Positions 35,130-43,674 of a stretch of 64,000 nucleotides of DNA are shown here, piece by piece (within the stretch, counting starts at the first letter, position 1; every line of letters starts with the position of its first letter). The stretch comes from JAADJA01 sp963840975 (lineage in GTDB: Bacteria > Bacteroidota > Bacteroidia > Bacteroidales > JAADJA01), in contig CAWJBC010000021.1 in the NCBI GenBank assembly GCA_963840975.1, positions 310,001 to 374,000 of the forward strand. The letters are read 5' to 3'. A program made the translations under genes and the position numbers. The notes below the pieces were generated by a model, which saw only the letters and a list, made by a program, of their open reading frames with translations, searched no databases and was not told the DNA's origin.

Positions 35130-35137
35130 TAAATTTG
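35130..35137 (+). promoter_or_regulatory. TAnnTTTG element directly before the agmatinase start
   Basis: TAAATTTG, beginning at the base after the decarboxylase stop codon and ending 4 bp before the agmatinase ATG. If active it would give an mRNA with almost no leader. Confidence 0.35.
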
Positions 35138-35141
35138 CACG

Positions 35142-35993
35142 ATGAATTACGGAGGATTAACAAAAGAATTTTCAAGTTTTGAAGGATCGGAAATCGTTAT
35201 TATTCCTGTTCCTTATGATGGGACAAGTACATGGATAAAAGGCGCCGACAAGGGTCCCGATGCGCTGCTGATTGCTTCAGCCAACATGGAATTGTATGAT
35301 ATTGAAACTGATTCGGAAGTCTATAGAAAGGGCATTTATACCAGTAAAGCCATTATGGCAAACAAGAGTCCCGAACTGATGTCGGAGGCTGTTTATCATA
35401 AGGCAGTAAATTACTTACACGAAAATAAATTCGTTGTGACCATTGGAGGTGAACATTCAGTTAGTATTGGTGTTATCAAGGCGCATACTGAAAAATATGA
35501 TGACCTTACAGTTTTGCAAATTGACGCTCATACTGATTTACGACCCGAATACGAGGGCAGCAAATTCAACCATGCCTGTGTGATGTCAAGGGTTAGCGAA
35601 TGGTGTCCGTTTGTACAGGTTGGAATCAGGAGCATGGATGTGGAAGAGTTGCAATATGTGGTTCCAGGCAATATTTTTTATGCCAAAGACATTGTGGACA
35701 ATGATGAATGGATGGATAAAGCGATAAAAAAGCTTTCAAAAAATGTTTACATTACATTTGACCTTGATGGATTGGATCCTTCCATTTTACCCGGAACCGG
35801 CACACCCGAACCCGGAGGACTTTTATGGTATCAGACGCTTAGATTCCTGAAAAAGGTAATTGAGAAAAGAAACCTGATTGGTTTTGACGTTGTAGAACTT
35901 TGTCCGAATGAAATTAACAGGACATCAGATTTTTTGGCAGCCAAACTGGTCTTTAAAATATTAAGTTACAAATTTCAAAATAACAAAAAATGA
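35142..35993 (+). CDS. speB: agmatinase
   Basis: 283 residues of the arginase/ureohydrolase family. The binuclear manganese ligands are visible: GGEHSVSIG, DAHTDLRPEYEG and FDLDGLDPS. The substrate-loop segment FNHACVMSRV is of the agmatinase rather than arginase type. It hydrolyses agmatine to putrescine and urea. It follows the decarboxylase by 12 bp and overlaps the deoxyhypusine-synthase-like gene by 4 bp (ATGA), so the three are translated as an operon. Confidence 0.93.
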   Translation: MNYGGLTKEFSSFEGSEIVIIPVPYDGTSTWIKGADKGPDALLIASANMELYDIETDSEVYRKGIYTSKAIMANKSPELMSEAVYHKAVNYLHENKFVVTIGGEHSVSIGVIKAHTEKYDDLTVLQIDAHTDLRPEYEGSKFNHACVMSRVSEWCPFVQVGIRSMDVEELQYVVPGNIFYAKDIVDNDEWMDKAIKKLSKNVYITFDLDGLDPSILPGTGTPEPGGLLWYQTLRFLKKVIEKRNLIGFDVVELCPNEINRTSDFLAAKLVFKILSYKFQNNKK

Positions 35994-37009
35994 ACAAGAA
36001 GAAATTCCTCAGAGAAACCATTAAGCACATTGACTTTAAATCGTTCGATTCTACTCCCATTATTGATTCAATGAGAGATATGTCGTTCACATCACGCGAT
36101 ACTGCAGTGGCTACGGATATCCTCAACAGAATGGTAAAAGATAAGGGTTGTACCATTTTTCTTACGCTTGCCGGAAGTACAAGTGCGGGCGGTTGCATGC
36201 AGGTGTATGTTGACATGGTGAAAAACAAAATGGTGGATGCCATTATAGCTACAGGAGCTTCAATTGTTGATATGGATTTTTTTGAAGCCCTCGGATTTAA
36301 GCATTACAAAGGTTCGCCTGGTGCTGATGATAAGGAGTTACGGGATCATTATATTGACAGGATTTATGATACTTATATTGATGAAGATGAACTTCAGATT
36401 TGTGATACAACGATTCAAAAAATTGCGGATGGAATGAAGCCGGGAGCTTATTCTTCGCGCGAGTTCATAAGGGAAATGGGGAAATACCTGACAAAATATT
36501 CCAAAAAGAAAGATTCCCTGGTACAGGTATGTTTTGAAAAGAATGTTCCGATATTTTGCCCGGCTTTTACTGACAGCAGTGCAGGGTTTGGTCTTGTTAA
36601 ACATCAGTGGGATAATCCGGGCAAACATATTACAATTGACTCGGTTAAGGACTTTTTAGAACTCACAAAAATTAAGATGAAGGCTAAGACTTCAGGATTG
36701 TTTATGATAGGAGGGGGAGTGCCCAAAAATTTTGTACAGGATACCGTTATTTGTGCCGAAATGCTTGGGGTTGACGTTCCAATGCACCAGTATGCCGTGC
36801 AAATTACAGTGGCTGATCCGCGCGATGGCGCTTGTTCAAGTTCTACCCTAAAAGAAGCATCATCATGGGGAAAAGTCGAAACCATTTATGAACAGATGGT
36901 TTTTGCTGAAGCTACTACGGTTTTACCATTAATTACCAGTTATGTTTATCACAAGGGATTCTGGAATAAGAGAAAAGACCAGGAATGGGTTAAATACCTT
37001 GATAAATAA
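35990..37009 (+). CDS. deoxyhypusine synthase-like protein, probable polyamine aminobutyltransferase
   Basis: 339 residues. The active-site lysine is kept (Lys295 in SSWGKV), as are FLTLAGSTSAGG near the NAD site and GGGVPKNF. In eukaryotes and archaea deoxyhypusine synthase modifies eIF5A, which bacteria lack; bacterial homologues in polyamine operons are thought to transfer the aminobutyl group of spermidine or putrescine to another amine, giving homospermidine or spermidine. The 4-bp overlap with agmatinase, which supplies putrescine, supports such a role here. The exact product is inference. Confidence 0.87.
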   Translation: MNKKKFLRETIKHIDFKSFDSTPIIDSMRDMSFTSRDTAVATDILNRMVKDKGCTIFLTLAGSTSAGGCMQVYVDMVKNKMVDAIIATGASIVDMDFFEALGFKHYKGSPGADDKELRDHYIDRIYDTYIDEDELQICDTTIQKIADGMKPGAYSSREFIREMGKYLTKYSKKKDSLVQVCFEKNVPIFCPAFTDSSAGFGLVKHQWDNPGKHITIDSVKDFLELTKIKMKAKTSGLFMIGGGVPKNFVQDTVICAEMLGVDVPMHQYAVQITVADPRDGACSSSTLKEASSWGKVETIYEQMVFAEATTVLPLITSYVYHKGFWNKRKDQEWVKYLDK

Positions 37010-37091
37010 TTCTATGCAGGTCCACTTGAAAATTGTCACTTTTATCAAAATTTTGGTGGAATAATGACTTGCTTTTTTTGTTTACATATCT

Positions 37092-37099
37092 TAAATTTG
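37092..37099 (+). promoter_or_regulatory. TAnnTTTG -7 element for the KAS III gene
   Basis: TAAATTTG, 33 bp before the ATG at 37133. Confidence 0.6.
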
Positions 37100-37132
37100 C
37101 AACGCTTTTTTGTTTAATTATTGGCTAACAGA

Positions 37133-38209
37133 ATGAGTTACCGAAACACAATTATTACCGGAACAGGCAGCTATATTCCAACCGAGGTGGTTACGAACCC
37201 TGATTTCGCTCCCAATATTTTTTACGATCTGAACAATGTTCCTTTCGATCTATCGCACGATGAAATTTCTGAAAAGTTTCAGGCAATAACCGGAATATCC
37301 GAAAGGCGCTATGTGTCGGGCGATCTTCAGGCGTCTGATATCGCAGCCCTGGCTGCTGCACGTGCTGTTGACGATGCAAAAATTGATTCGGAGCAGTTGG
37401 ACCATATTATTGTTGCCCACGATTTTGGCGACGTGGTTAAGGATACCATACAATCCGACATGTGCCCGAGCCTTGCAGCCCGTGTTAAACACAAATTAGC
37501 CATCAGCAATCCGGGCTGTATAGCCTATGATCTGGTTTTTGGCTGCCCGGGATGGATACAGGGAATGATACATGCCAACGCTTTTATCCAGAATGGTATG
37601 GCTCATAAGTGCCTTGTAATAGGAACCGAAACGTTATCAAGGGTGGTTGATGTCCACGACAGGGATTCCATGATTTACGCCGATGGTGCAGGTGCAACCA
37701 TACTCGAAACAAGGGAAGAGGATAAAAAAAGGGGAATACTCTCGTTTGCTTCCGAATCACATACAAAAGATGAAGCCTATTATCTTTACTTCGGCAAATC
37801 CAACATACAAGGCTCTGATCCAAAAATCAGGTACCTGAAAATGCACGGTCGAAAAATTTATGAATTTTCATTAAAATATGTTCCGGGAGTTATTCAGAAT
37901 TGCCTTGAGAAAGCTGATCTGAAGCTCACGGATGTTAAAAAAATATTGATCCATCAGGCCAATGAAAAAATGGATCAGGAAATCGTAAAAAGACTTTTCA
38001 GGCTCTATAAAATAAATGATATCCCTGACGACATCATGCCAATGAGCATTCAAAAGCTGGGCAACAATTCAGTGGCTACTGTCCCCACCTTGCTCGATCT
38101 TGTTCGGAAAGAAGAATTCCAGGGCCATATACTAGCTGAAGGCGATGTAGTGGTTTTTGCCTCTGTAGGAGCAGGGATGAATATCAATGCGATAGCATAC
38201 CGGTTTTAA
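37133..38209 (+). CDS. 3-oxoacyl-ACP synthase III family protein (FabH-like)
   Basis: About 358 residues from the ATG at 37133. The thiolase-fold catalytic triad is complete: Cys129 in NPGCIAYD, His in LIHQANEKM and Asn in LGNNSVATVP. The N-terminal motif ITGTGSYIPTEVVTN is typical of KAS III. Beyond starting fatty acid synthesis, members of this wider group condense acyl chains in specialised lipid or polyketide paths; the CPGWIQG segment is slightly off the FabH norm, so the role in primary synthesis is not certain. Single-gene unit. Confidence 0.9.
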   Translation: MSYRNTIITGTGSYIPTEVVTNPDFAPNIFYDLNNVPFDLSHDEISEKFQAITGISERRYVSGDLQASDIAALAAARAVDDAKIDSEQLDHIIVAHDFGDVVKDTIQSDMCPSLAARVKHKLAISNPGCIAYDLVFGCPGWIQGMIHANAFIQNGMAHKCLVIGTETLSRVVDVHDRDSMIYADGAGATILETREEDKKRGILSFASESHTKDEAYYLYFGKSNIQGSDPKIRYLKMHGRKIYEFSLKYVPGVIQNCLEKADLKLTDVKKILIHQANEKMDQEIVKRLFRLYKINDIPDDIMPMSIQKLGNNSVATVPTLLDLVRKEEFQGHILAEGDVVVFASVGAGMNINAIAYRF

Positions 38210-38346
38210 AGGAAAAGGGGAGTAACCTCAAATTGCAAGGTAATTCCTGACCATTGTGCTTTGAATACTTTTCGTTTTTACTTTTCATATCCCTTTTAAG
38301 CCTTAAACTTCATCAATATTCTTTACATGCATGGAGGGTTGTATTA

Positions 38347-38850
38347 TTACCTTGTAAACGTGTTAATCAATTCATTATGCCGCGGAAACTTCTTGATAAG
38401 TTCATCTCTTTTCCCCAATTCAAAATCTTCAAAATCAAAACCCGGCGAAACTGTACATCCCACCAATGAGTACGATTCAGGAGCGTTTACATGCGCTGCA
38501 AACCAGTATCCTTTCGGGATCAGAGCCTGGTAAATTTCATTTTCATCCGGGTTTCTCCCTAATGCCAGCTTACTGAATTCCCCTTTGGGGGAGATCACAA
38601 GGATGGTAATGGCTGAACCCTCATAAAAATGCCATATTTCGTCCGATTTTAACCTGTGAAAAGCGGAGAATTCATGGCTCTCCAATAAAAAATAAATCGA
38701 AGTTGAAAAAGACCGGAAACTGGAATATCGGTCAGGGAGGTTTTTTTTATGAACAAATTCCGCCGATCTGTAAACCTCTTTGTAATAGCCCCCTTCGGGA
38801 TGTTTGATCAATTGAAGCCGGTTGATCCAATAAAGGGCAGACGTGATCAT
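38347..38850 (-). CDS. cupin protein of the DUF985 family
   Basis: 167 residues, one double-stranded beta-helix. The family pattern is clear: LIKHPEGGYYKEVYRS at the start, SIYFLLESHEFSAFHRLKSDEIWHFYEG as the first cupin motif and GYWFAAHV with CTVSPGFDFEDFEL as the last. The biochemical function is unknown. It begins directly after the pyrF stop codon and is the last gene of the prfA-pyrF-cupin operon. Confidence 0.9.
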   Translation of the reverse strand: MITSALYWINRLQLIKHPEGGYYKEVYRSAEFVHKKNLPDRYSSFRSFSTSIYFLLESHEFSAFHRLKSDEIWHFYEGSAITILVISPKGEFSKLALGRNPDENEIYQALIPKGYWFAAHVNAPESYSLVGCTVSPGFDFEDFELGKRDELIKKFPRHNELINTFTR

Positions 38851-39678
38851 CTATATAAGATGTTTTTCTGAAAGGATTTGCTCCATTTTCTGCTGCAATT
38901 CACTAGCTTTTGCTCCTGCTTTTTCTGCAAAATCCTTTTCTTTCGAGGCAAAAATGACCTCTCTTGATGAATTTACTATCAAACCACAATGGTCATTCAA
39001 TCCATATTTTGCCACGTCTTCGAGACTTCCTCCCTGTGCTCCCACACCCGGCACCAGTAAAAAATGTTCGGGAGCTGATTTCCGTATCTTGGTTAGCATG
39101 TTCGCCTGTGTGGCTCCCACCACATACATTATATTTTCTTCACTCCCCCACAATTGTGATTTGTCAAGGACTTCTTCGAAAAGCTGGTTATTGGTTTCCT
39201 TATTTACAGCAAACTGAAAGTCTTGGGCACCTTTATTTGAAGTTAATGCTAATACGATTGCCCATTTACCCGGATATTCCAGGAACGGACTTACCGAATC
39301 AATTCCCATATAAGGTGCAACCGTCACGGCATCGAAGTTCATGTTCTCAAAAAAGGCCTTTGCATACATCTTTGAAGTATTTCCGATGTCTCCTCTCTTG
39401 GCATCGGCGATGGTAAAGACATCGTATTCTTTCAGGAAATTAATCGTCTTTTCCAGACTTTGCCAGCCTTTTGTTCCAAGGCTCTCATAAAAGGCAAGGT
39501 TGGGCTTGTAGGCAATGGCATACTGATGCGTCAGTTTAATAATTTGTTTGTTGAACTCGAAAACAGGATCTTCCAAATCCAGAAGATAAACCGGAATCTT
39601 CGTTATATCTGAATCAAGACCAATGCACAAAAAAGACTTTTTACGCTGAATAAGTTGAAACAATTCTGCCCTTGTCAT
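38851..39678 (-). CDS. pyrF: orotidine 5'-phosphate decarboxylase
   Basis: 275 residues of the class II (long) form. The catalytic DAKRGDIGNTS motif is intact, with LCIGLDSD at the start and LVPGVGAQGG as the phosphate-binding segment. It makes UMP, the last step of pyrimidine synthesis. It starts 17 bp after prfA and its stop codon abuts the cupin gene. Confidence 0.95.
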   Translation of the reverse strand: MTRAELFQLIQRKKSFLCIGLDSDITKIPVYLLDLEDPVFEFNKQIIKLTHQYAIAYKPNLAFYESLGTKGWQSLEKTINFLKEYDVFTIADAKRGDIGNTSKMYAKAFFENMNFDAVTVAPYMGIDSVSPFLEYPGKWAIVLALTSNKGAQDFQFAVNKETNNQLFEEVLDKSQLWGSEENIMYVVGATQANMLTKIRKSAPEHFLLVPGVGAQGGSLEDVAKYGLNDHCGLIVNSSREVIFASKEKDFAEKAGAKASELQQKMEQILSEKHLI

Positions 39679-39695
39679 AATTTTTTCTTTGCATT

Positions 39696-40772
39696 TTAAA
39701 ATTGACTAATGCCTTCCTTCAAACGCTCTGCATTCTCAGCCAATTGAAGCTGGTCAATTAATTCCTGAATGTTGCCATCAATGACGGATTGAAGGTTATA
39801 CATTGTAAGATTGATACGATGATCCGTAACCCTTGCCTGTGCCCAGTTATATGTTCTGATCTTGGCTGAACGATCGCCGGTGGAAACCATTGTTTTGCGT
39901 TTTTTTGAAATCTCATCCAGGTATTTCTGGTATTCCATTTCATAAATGCGGGTCCGCAACACCGACATCGCTTTTTCAAAGTTTTTTATCTGGGATTTCT
40001 GATCCTGACAGGTAGCAACTATTCCTGTTGGGATGTGCGTCAACCTCACAGCAGAATAGGTTGTATTAACCGATTGACCCCCTGGGCCTGAAGAACAGTA
40101 AAGATCTTTCCGGATATCATTAGGCTGGATATCCACATCAAACTCGTCAGCTTCGGGCAGCACCACAACTGAGGCAGCAGAAGTATGCACCCTTCCCTGG
40201 GTTTCGGTTTTCGGAACCCGTTGCACACGGTGTACACCCGACTCATATTTCATCTGCCCGTAAACGCCTTCACCCTTGAGTTCCAGAATAATTTCCTTGA
40301 AACCGCCGGCCGTTCCCTCCGTCATATCAACCAATTCGATTTTCCAGCTTTTATTTTCACAGAATTTGGCATACATTCGGTAAAGATCTCCTGCAAAAAT
40401 GCTTGCTTCGTCCCCTCCCGAACCTGCCCTGATTTCGAGTATGGCATTTTTGTTGTCCTGCGGGTCGGCTGGGATCAGCATCAGGCGAATTTCTTCTTCA
40501 AGATCTTCCTTTCGGTTGTTAAGTTCTGTAAGCTCCAGTTTAGCCATATCCCTGAACTCCTCATCCTTTTCGGTCTTCAAAATTTCTTTGGCAGAGGTAA
40601 TATTGTCAATCGTGTTTTTATATTCAAAGTAAGCCTTTATAATCCGCTGTAATTCCTTATAATCCTTGCTCAACTTGATATATTTTTTCATATCTGACAT
40701 AACCGAAGGGTTGTTCATTTCCTCTTCAATTTCAAGGAACCGCTTATGGATTGCTTCTAACTTTTTCAGCAT
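39696..40772 (-). CDS. prfA: peptide chain release factor 1
   Basis: About 358 residues from the ATG at 40772. GGQ (SSGPGGQSVNTTYSAVRLTH) is the peptidyl-tRNA hydrolysis motif; the stop-codon reading P-x-T tripeptide is PKT in VQRVPKTETQGRVHTS. The long alpha-hairpin N-terminal domain of RF1 is complete. A TAnnTTTG element at 40795-40802 lies inside the longer open frame from 40805, which fixes the start at 40772. First gene of the prfA-pyrF-cupin operon. Confidence 0.96.
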   Translation of the reverse strand: MLKKLEAIHKRFLEIEEEMNNPSVMSDMKKYIKLSKDYKELQRIIKAYFEYKNTIDNITSAKEILKTEKDEEFRDMAKLELTELNNRKEDLEEEIRLMLIPADPQDNKNAILEIRAGSGGDEASIFAGDLYRMYAKFCENKSWKIELVDMTEGTAGGFKEIILELKGEGVYGQMKYESGVHRVQRVPKTETQGRVHTSAASVVVLPEADEFDVDIQPNDIRKDLYCSSGPGGQSVNTTYSAVRLTHIPTGIVATCQDQKSQIKNFEKAMSVLRTRIYEMEYQKYLDEISKKRKTMVSTGDRSAKIRTYNWAQARVTDHRINLTMYNLQSVIDGNIQELIDQLQLAENAERLKEGISQF

Positions 40773-40794
40773 GGAGAACCGTTTAAAATGACGG

Positions 40795-40802
40795 CAAAAA
40801 TA
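40795..40802 (-). promoter_or_regulatory. TAnnTTTG -7 element for the prfA operon
   Basis: Reads TATTTTTG on the minus strand, 23 bp before the prfA ATG. Confidence 0.6.
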
Positions 40803-40870
40803 CAATAATTTGTTGTTGATAAAACTGATTAAAAATCCTCGTCATATTGTCTTTTGTCGTGAATAATTTT

Positions 40871-40878
40871 TACATTTG
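40871..40878 (+). promoter_or_regulatory. TAnnTTTG -7 element for the secreted serine protease gene
   Basis: TACATTTG, 67 bp before the ATG at 40946. Confidence 0.5.
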
Positions 40879-40945
40879 ACAAAAATTAGTTGAATAAACG
40901 CTTGTTACTTTTTATCAAAATGAAATACTGTAAAACTGCCTCTTG

Positions 40946-42632
40946 ATGAGAAAACTATATGCTTTTCTGGTAATATTATTTTTAGTAATAAACAATCACC
41001 TCATAGCCCAAATATCAAAGGGTGGTGTCCCTGAAAGCTTTCAACAGAGAACTGAAAAAACAATTTTTGAAACAGTAATTATTGCTCCTCCCGCACTCAA
41101 TCAGATTGCCGCTGACGACTCCCTTGCTGATGGACAGTTTAAACCACGCAGGTTTAGTGTTCTTTTACCTGTCAATAAAAATCTTGCGTCATCCGGCACC
41201 TGGACTATATTGCCTGACGGTTCCCAAATATGCAGAATGAAGATCAAATCAGAGAATGCCCTGGCTATCAGCTTGTACTTTGACGATTTTCATCTGGCGG
41301 ACAACGCCCGTTTGTTTCTTTATGACGAAAAAGGATTGCAGCTAAAAGGAGCTTATACTTCTTATAATAATCATCTGAGCCGCCTTTTTGCAACAGAATT
41401 AATTTATGGAGATGTTATCATCGTGGAACTAAACGGATCATTACCGGGTGATAATTCTTCTATTCATTATTTCAGATTTGGCTTATGCTTACAGAGATAT
41501 TTCAGCGCCGGGTGATTCGAAAGGTTTTGGTGGTTCCGATTTTTGTGAAGTGAATGTTAGCTGTGCACCCGAGGGGTTAAACTTTCAGGAAGAAAAAAAC
41601 GGTGTTGTCAGGATTCAAATTAAAGTTTCCGGTTCGGGTTACTGGTGTACGGGTTCTGTGATAAACAATACCAGGAATGACAATACACCCTTCGTCTTAA
41701 CTGCCGACCATTGTGCATACCAATTAGGGCATTACGCTTCCACTTCTGATTTGAACCAGTGGTTGTTTTACTTTAATTATGAATCAACTGTTTGTGAAGA
41801 TCCTGCCATTGAACCGCCCATTCATTCAATGGTAGGAGCAGCCAGAGTGGCACAGGGAGGAAACAAGGGCAACACAGGATCTGATTTTTACCTGGTAAGG
41901 CTGAATCAGTCCATCCCTGAAAATTTTCATCCTTATTTCATAGGCTGGTCAGCCGATGATGAAATTAGCCCGGCAGGAGTTACCATCCATCATCCTGAAG
42001 GTGATATAAAAAAGTTATCAACCTACACCGATCCTGTCGTGACTGAAAGCTGGCTGTGGAACGGTTTGCCCTCCCACTGGAAGGTATTCTGGACAGAAAC
42101 TGAAAATGGTTGGGGCGTAACAGAAGGGGGTTCGTCAGGTTCCCCTTTGTTTAATGAGGAAGGGAAAATAATCGGAACGCTGACGGGAGGGTATGCTGCA
42201 TGTGAATCTTCAGGCAGCATAGGACCTGACAAACCTGACTTTTATGGGAAGTTTTCGTACCACTGGATTTCAAACGGAGATGCTGATACTGCACATTTAA
42301 AACCCTGGCTCGATCCTGATAATACCGGTATCACTCAACTGAATGGAAAAGTTTTAGGAATTGAAAATGAAAAATACGAACAGGACGATTTTGTTCATAT
42401 CTTCCCAAACCCTTCAACTGACTTTATCAATATTAATTTTATTAATTTTGAACCTTTGGATTTAAAGGTAGTTATTTATAATGTTCTGGGAAATCAAATT
42501 AGTAACCTATCCGTCGAATCAACAGGAAGTTTTACTACCATTGATATTCGGAGTTTTCCAAATGGAGTTTATTTATTAAATGTTATTTTTGAAGAAAAAT
42601 TGATTGTGAATCGGTTTGTAAAACAAGATTAA
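40946..42632 (+). pseudogene. type IX secreted trypsin-like serine protease (lysyl-endopeptidase-like), frameshifted
   Basis: Two overlapping frames form one gene. Frame 1 (40946-41515) has the signal peptide (MRKLYAFLVILFLVINNHLIAQ) and most of the propeptide. Frame 2 (to 42632) has the protease domain and a C-terminal sorting domain. The break lies near 41460-41480: frame 1 reads SSIHYFRFGL and then leaves the family pattern, while frame 2 enters it at SDLAYAYRDIS. The catalytic triad is complete (His in LTADHC, Asp in GSDFYLVRL, Ser in GGSSGSPLF), with several Cys as in lysyl endopeptidases. The last 80 residues (VHIFPNPSTDFININF to the end) are a type A sorting domain of the type IX secretion system. 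A one-base insertion or two-base loss explains the shift; sequence error or a true inactive allele are both possible. Confidence 0.85.
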
Positions 42633-42697
42633 GATGTTGCAATTCGAGATTTGATTATTAAAAGTGGACGATTATTTACTTTTCAAATTGATAAAAC

Positions 42698-43183
42698 ATG
42701 CCAAGACTTGAGACAGTATTCGTAGTAGAAGATGATATTCTATACCTGAACCTCATCAACAAGGAACTTGAAAAAATGGGGTACAGCAATGTGAAATCAT
42801 TTAACACAGGTAAGGAGGCGATACATAATCTTGATTCTAAGCCTGATGTTGCGTTGCTTGATTATTTCCTCGAAAAGGATTTTACAGGAATGGATATTCT
42901 GAAAAAAATTAAACAGCGATTCCCGGATACCCAGGTGATTTTTCTTACCGGTTCTGATGATGTTAATATTGCAGTAGATACAATGCGAAATGGAGCTTAC
43001 GACTACATTGTGAAGGGAGATACTGCGTTTATCAGGATAAGACACCTCCTAAAGAAAATTTCAGAAGAGAATGAGCGCAAAGCCAAGAGCAGGTCAATCA
43101 TTCGTTTTCAAATCATTGTAATATTTGCTATTATCCTCATATCGGTTTTAGGTATCTTGTATTTCCACTATTTTATTAACTAA
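42698..43183 (+). CDS. response-regulator receiver domain with C-terminal transmembrane anchor
   Basis: 161 residues. A complete receiver domain (about 5-122): acidic pair VEDD at 11-13, phospho-acceptor Asp55 in ALLDYFLE, Thr in FLTGSDD and Lys in YDYIVKGD. In place of an output domain there is a short basic linker (ENERKAKSRSIIRF) and a single hydrophobic helix (about 138-158) ending the protein, which should tether the receiver to the inner face of the membrane. I know of no common family with this layout. No kinase lies next to it; it is preceded by the frameshifted protease gene and followed by rpmE2. Confidence 0.85.
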   Translation: MPRLETVFVVEDDILYLNLINKELEKMGYSNVKSFNTGKEAIHNLDSKPDVALLDYFLEKDFTGMDILKKIKQRFPDTQVIFLTGSDDVNIAVDTMRNGAYDYIVKGDTAFIRIRHLLKKISEENERKAKSRSIIRFQIIVIFAIILISVLGILYFHYFIN

Positions 43184-43228
43184 AGTAAAAAAATTAAAAT
43201 ATTTATTTGTTTTTACAATTGAAAGACA

Positions 43229-43236
43229 TACTTTTG
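43229..43236 (+). promoter_or_regulatory. TAnnTTTG -7 element for rpmE2
   Basis: TACTTTTG, 25 bp before the rpmE2 ATG. Confidence 0.6.
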
Positions 43237-43261
43237 CCGTCCCAAAAAATAAGGTAAAACA

Positions 43262-43528
43262 ATGAAAAAAGATATTCATCCTAAAGATTACAGATTTGTG
43301 GTTTTCAAAGACATGTCGAATGAATATGCATTTATGACGAAGTCAACCGCTAAATCAAAGGAAACAATCATGTGGGAAGATGGAAAAGAATACCCACTTA
43401 TTAAACTTGAAATTTCGCATACCTCCCACCCATTCTTCACCGGAAAGATGAAGCTGGTGGATACGGCAGGGCGTGTTGATAAATTCAAGAACAGGTATCA
43501 AAAGCATTTAGATAAAAAAACTGAATAG
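43262..43528 (+). CDS. rpmE2: 50S ribosomal protein L31, type B
   Basis: 88 residues. MKKDIHPKDYRFVVFKDMS and ISHTSHPFFTGK are the family marks. It lacks the CxxC zinc ligands of type A L31, so it is the zinc-independent form. It has its own promoter and a terminator 27 bp after the stop codon. Confidence 0.96.
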   Translation: MKKDIHPKDYRFVVFKDMSNEYAFMTKSTAKSKETIMWEDGKEYPLIKLEISHTSHPFFTGKMKLVDTAGRVDKFKNRYQKHLDKKTE

Positions 43529-43555
43529 TGTTTTTTTTCTGAGATATTATTTTAC

Positions 43556-43586
43556 AGCCCTTATGAAAATTAAGGGCTTTTTTTTT
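43556..43586 (+). terminator. intrinsic terminator after rpmE2
   Basis: AGCCCTTA (43556-43563) pairs perfectly with TAAGGGCT (43571-43578); a T-run follows. Confidence 0.85.
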
Positions 43587-43614
43587 ATTGGGGTTTACCG
43601 ATAACATTTTAATA

Positions 43615-43622
43615 TATATTTG
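43615..43622 (+). promoter_or_regulatory. TAnnTTTG -7 element for the GlmU-like gene
   Basis: TATATTTG, 52 bp before the ATG at 43675. Confidence 0.5.
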
Positions 43623-43674
43623 TATCGGATTTTATTAGTAATTATCGTTATATTTTAAATACCGAGACTTGGTT

